DNA of 64,000 nucleotides, taken from positions 109,011,483 through 109,075,482 of the forward strand of contig CM073593.1 of NCBI GenBank assembly GCA_037074705.1, given 5' to 3'. The notes under the pieces were generated by a model that did not search any database, was not told the DNA's origin, and worked only from the letters and a program-made list of their open reading frames with translations. Positions 60,201 through 64,000 of the stretch are shown one piece after another (position 1 is the stretch's first letter; each line of letters opens with the position of its first letter). A program made the position numbers and the translations under genes. This stretch comes from Zhengitettix transpicula (lineage: Eukaryota > Arthropoda > Insecta > Orthoptera > Tetrigidae).

Positions 60201-63200
60201 CATACAAGACTATCCCCTTACGCTTTTTTCAAACTTTCTTTAAACAAAAAGACACAGTTCTTTTAAAAGAGAAATTCGTATAAACATACAAGACTATCCC
60301 CTTACGCTTTTTTCAAACTTTCTTTAGACAAAAAGACAGAGTTCTTTTAAAAGAGTATTTCGTATAAACATAAAAGACTATCCCCTTACGCTTTTTTCAA
60401 ACTTTCTTTAAACAAAAAGACTAAGTTCTTTTAAAAGAGAAATTCGTATAAACATACAAGACTATCCCCTTACGCTTTTTTCAAACTTTCTTTAAACAAA
60501 AAGACAGAGTTCTTTTAAAAGAGAAATTCGTATAAACATACAAGACTATCCCCTTACGCTTTTTTCAAACTTTCTTTAAACAAAAAGACAGAGTTTTTTT
60601 AAAAGAGAAATTCGTAAATACATACAAGACTATCCCCTTACGCTTTTTTCAAACTTTCTTTTAAACAAAAAGACAGAGTTCTTTTAAAAGAGAAATTCGT
60701 ATAAACATACAAGACTATCCCCTTACGCTTTTTTCAAACTTTCTTTTAAACAAAAAGACAGAGTTCTTTTAAAAGAGAAATTCGTATAAACATACAAGAC
60801 TATCCCCTTACGCTTTTTCAAACTTTCTTTATACAAAAAGACAGAGTTCTTTTAAAAGAGAAATTCGTATAAACATACAAGACTAACCCCTTACGCTTTT
60901 TTCAAACTTTCTTTTAAACAAAAAGACAGAGTTCTTTTAAAAGAGAAATTCGTATAAACATACAAGACTATCCCCTTACGCTTTTTCAAACTTTCTTTAT
61001 ACAAAAAGACAGAGTTCTTTTAAAAGAGAAATTCGTATAAACATACAAGACTAACCCCTTACGCTTTTTCAAACTTTCTTTATACAAAAAGACAGAGTTC
61101 TTTTAAAAGAGAAATTCATATAAACATACAAGACTATCCCCTTACGCTTTTTTCAAACTTTCTTTTAAACAAAAAGACAGAGTTCTTTTAAAAGAGAAAT
61201 TCGTAAAAACGAACAAGACTATCCCCTTACGCTTTTTTCAAACTTTCTTTAAACAAAAAGACACAGTTCTTTTAAAAGAGAAATTCGTATAAACATACAA
61301 GACTAACCCCTTACGCTTTTTTCAAACTTTCTTTAAACAAAAAGACAGAGTTTTTTTAAAAGAGAAATTCGTAATTACATACAAGACTATCCCCTTACGC
61401 TTTTTTCAAACTTTCTTTTAAACAAAAAGACAGAGTTCTTTTAAAAGAGAAATTCGTATAAACATACAAGACTATCCCCTTACGCTTTTTTCAAACTTTC
61501 TTTAAACAAAAAGACAGAGTTTTTTTAAAAGAGAAATTCGTAAATACATACAAGACTATCCCCTTACGCTTTTTTCAAACTTTCTTTTAAACAAAAAGAC
61601 AGAGTTCTTTTAAAAGAGAAATTCGTATAAACATACAAGACTATCCCCTTACGATTTTTTCAAACTTTCTTTTAAACAAAAAGACAGAGTTCTTTTAAAA
61701 GAGAAATTCGTATAAACATACAAGACTATCCCCTTACGCTTTTTTCAAACTTTCTTTAAACAAAAAGACAGAGTTTTTTTAAAAGAGAAATTCGTAAATA
61801 CATACAAGACTATCCCCTTACGCTTTTTTCAAACTTTCTTTTAAACAAAAAGACAGAGTTCTTTTAAAAGAGAAATTCGTATAAACATACAAGACTATCC
61901 CCTTACGCTTTTTTCAAACTTTCTTTAAACAAAAAGACAGAGTTTTTTTAAAAGAGAAATTCGTAAATACATACAAGACTATCCCCTTACGCTTTTTTCA
62001 AACTTTCTTTTAAACAAAAAGACAGAGTTCTTTTAAAAGAGAAATTCGTATAAACATACAAGACTATCCCCTTACGCTTTTTTCAAACTTTCTTTTAAAC
62101 AAAAAGACAGAGTTCTTTTAAAAGAGAAATTCGTATAAACATACAAGACTATCCCCTTACGCTTTTTTCAAACTTTCTTTTAAACAAAAAGACAGAGTTC
62201 TTTAAAAAGAGAAATTCGTATAAACATACAAGACTATCCCCTTACGCTTTTTTCAAACTTTCTTTTAAACAAAAAGACAGAGTTCTTTTAAAAGAGAAAT
62301 TCGTATAAACATACAAGACTATCCCCTTACGCTTTTTCAAACTTTCTTTAAACAAAAAGACAGAGTTCTTTTAAAAGAGAAATTCGTATAAACATACAAG
62401 ACTAACCCCTTACGCTTTTTTCAAACTTTCTTTAAACAAAAAGACAGAGTTTTTTTAAAAGAGAAATTCGTAAATACATACAAGACTATCCCCTTACGCT
62501 TTTTTCAAACTTTCTTTTAAACAAAAAGACAGAGTTCTTTTAAAAGAGAAATTCGTATAAACATACAAGACTATCCCCTTACGCTTTTTTCAAACTTTCT
62601 TTAAACAAAAAGACAGAGTTTTTTTAAAAGAGAAATTCGTAAATACATACAAGACTATCCCCTTACGCTTTTTTCAAACTTTCTTTTAAACAAAAAGACA
62701 GAGTTCTTTTAAAAGAGAAATTCGTATAAACATACAAGACTATCCCCTTACGCTTTTTTCAAACTTTCTTTTAAACAAAAAGACAGAGTTCTTTTAAAAG
62801 AGAAATTCGTATAAACATACAAGACTATCCCCTTACGCTTTTTCAAACTTTCTTTAAACAAAAAGACAGAGTTCTTTTAAAAGAGAAATTCGTATAAACA
62901 TACAAGACTATCCCCTTACGCTTTTTTCAAACTTTCTTTAGACAAAAAGACAGAGTTCTTTTAAAAGAGTAATTCGTATAAACATAAAAGACTATCCCCT
63001 TACGCTTTTTTCAAACTTTCTTTAAACAAAAAGACTAAGTTCTTTTAAAAGAGAAATTCGTATAAACATACAAGACTATCCCCTTACGCTTTTTTCAAAC
63101 TTTCTTTAAACAAAAAGACACAGTTCTTTTAAAAGAGAAATTCGTATAAACATACAAGACTATCCACTTACGCTTTTTTCAAACTTTCTTTAAACAAAAA

Positions 63201-64000
63201 GACAGAGTTCTTTTAAAAGAGAAATTCGTATAAACATACAAGACTATCCCCTTACGCTTTTTTCAAACTTTCTTTAAACAAAAAGACAGAGTTTTTTTAA
63301 AAGAGAAATTCGTAAATACATACAAGACTATCCCCTTACGCTTTTTTCAAACTTTCTTTTAAACAAAAAGACAGAGTTCTTTTAAAAGAGAAATTCGTAT
63401 AAACATACAAGACTATCCCCTTACGATTTTTTCAAACTTTCTTTAAACAAAAAGACAGAGTTCTTTTAAAAGAGAAATTCGTATAAACATACAAGACTAT
63501 CCCCTTACGCTTTTTTCAAACTTTCTTTAAACAAAAAGACAGAGTTTTTTTAAAAGAGAAATTCGTAAATACATACAAGACTATCCCCTTACGCTTTTTT
63601 CAAACATTCTTTTAAACAAAAAGACAGAGTTCTTTTAAAAGAGAAATTCGTATAAACATACAAGACTATCCCCTTACGCTTTTTTCAAACTTTCTTTAAA
63701 CAAAAAGACACAGTTCTTTTAAAAGAGAAATTCGTAAATACATACAAGACTATCCCCTTACGCTTTTTTCAAACTTTCTTTTAAACAAAAAGACAGAGTT
63801 CTTTTAAAAGAGAAATTCGTATAAACATACAAGACTATCCCCTTACGCTTTTTTCAAACTTTCTTTAAACAAAAAGACAGAGTTCTTTTAAAAGAGAAAT
63901 TCGTATAAACATACAAGACTATCCCTTTACGCTTTTTCAAACTTTCTTTAAACAAAAAGACAGAGTTCTTTTAAAAGAGAAATTCGTATAAACATACAAG
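57292..64000. repeat. 84-bp tandem satellite array, about 80 monomers, runs off the window end
   Basis: Monomers start catacaagactatcccctta and are 84 bp (85 where an extra T gives ctttcttttaaac; 82-83 where the T run is shorter). Each carries the 12-bp palindrome tcttttaaaaga in its standard form. Two monomer types are mixed at 57.3-59.7 kb: type A (gacagagttcttttaaaaga) and type B (aacaacgtattttaaaagga). Beyond about 59.75 kb only type A remains, with small variants shared between non-adjacent monomers. No reading frame of note. The first monomers near 57300-57400 are the most diverged, as expected at a satellite edge. Confidence 0.97.

Noticed and set aside
57292..64000. CRISPR-like regular repetition
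   Set aside because: The repeats are contiguous 84-bp monomers with no unique spacers, in a eukaryotic setting; this is satellite DNA.

Overview
The window is eukaryotic nuclear DNA: AT-rich, intron-containing and full of decayed transposable elements. There are no operons and no prokaryotic signals. Multi-exon PGAP2, an INTS12-like gene, CR1/Jockey-type LINE remnants ending in (TTA)n, a Penelope-type GIY-YIG relic, a tRNA-derived SINE and many snap-back repeats together suggest a large-genome arthropod, probably an insect. The species cannot be named from the sequence.

Layout: 1-7.1 kb holds repeats only. 7.1-12.8 kb is PGAP2 (+), with four coding exons that join in frame to 268 aa. Its introns carry fold-back repeats and an (AT)n run. 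12.8-22.8 kb is gene-free and AT-rich. 23.2-24.6 kb is an uninterrupted 335-aa gene with an INTS12-like N-terminus and a PHD finger. 25.9-26.8 kb is a decayed LINE. 27.4-32.6 kb is richer in G+C and holds nine perfect TGACGTCA palindromes. 33-46 kb contains repeats: LINE 3' ends, a Penelope relic, a SINE, a snap-back element of about 590 bp, and copies of a dispersed repeat called R1 here. 46.6-56.3 kb holds the last two recognisable coding exons of an unidentified gene, split by an 8.85-kb intron, plus its 3'UTR. From 57.3 kb to the window end lies an 84-bp tandem satellite of about 80 monomers. It is degenerate and of two types at its left edge, and homogeneous with higher-order duplications further in.

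The genes have unrelated roles: GPI-anchored protein maturation in the ER/Golgi membrane, and probably the nuclear Integrator complex. The most interesting material is non-coding: the satellite edge, the CRE-palindrome cluster, and several unrelated fold-back families that share a hammerhead-like CTGANGA-stem-GAAAC core. I found no CRISPR array, rRNA gene, intact tRNA gene or intact transposon.
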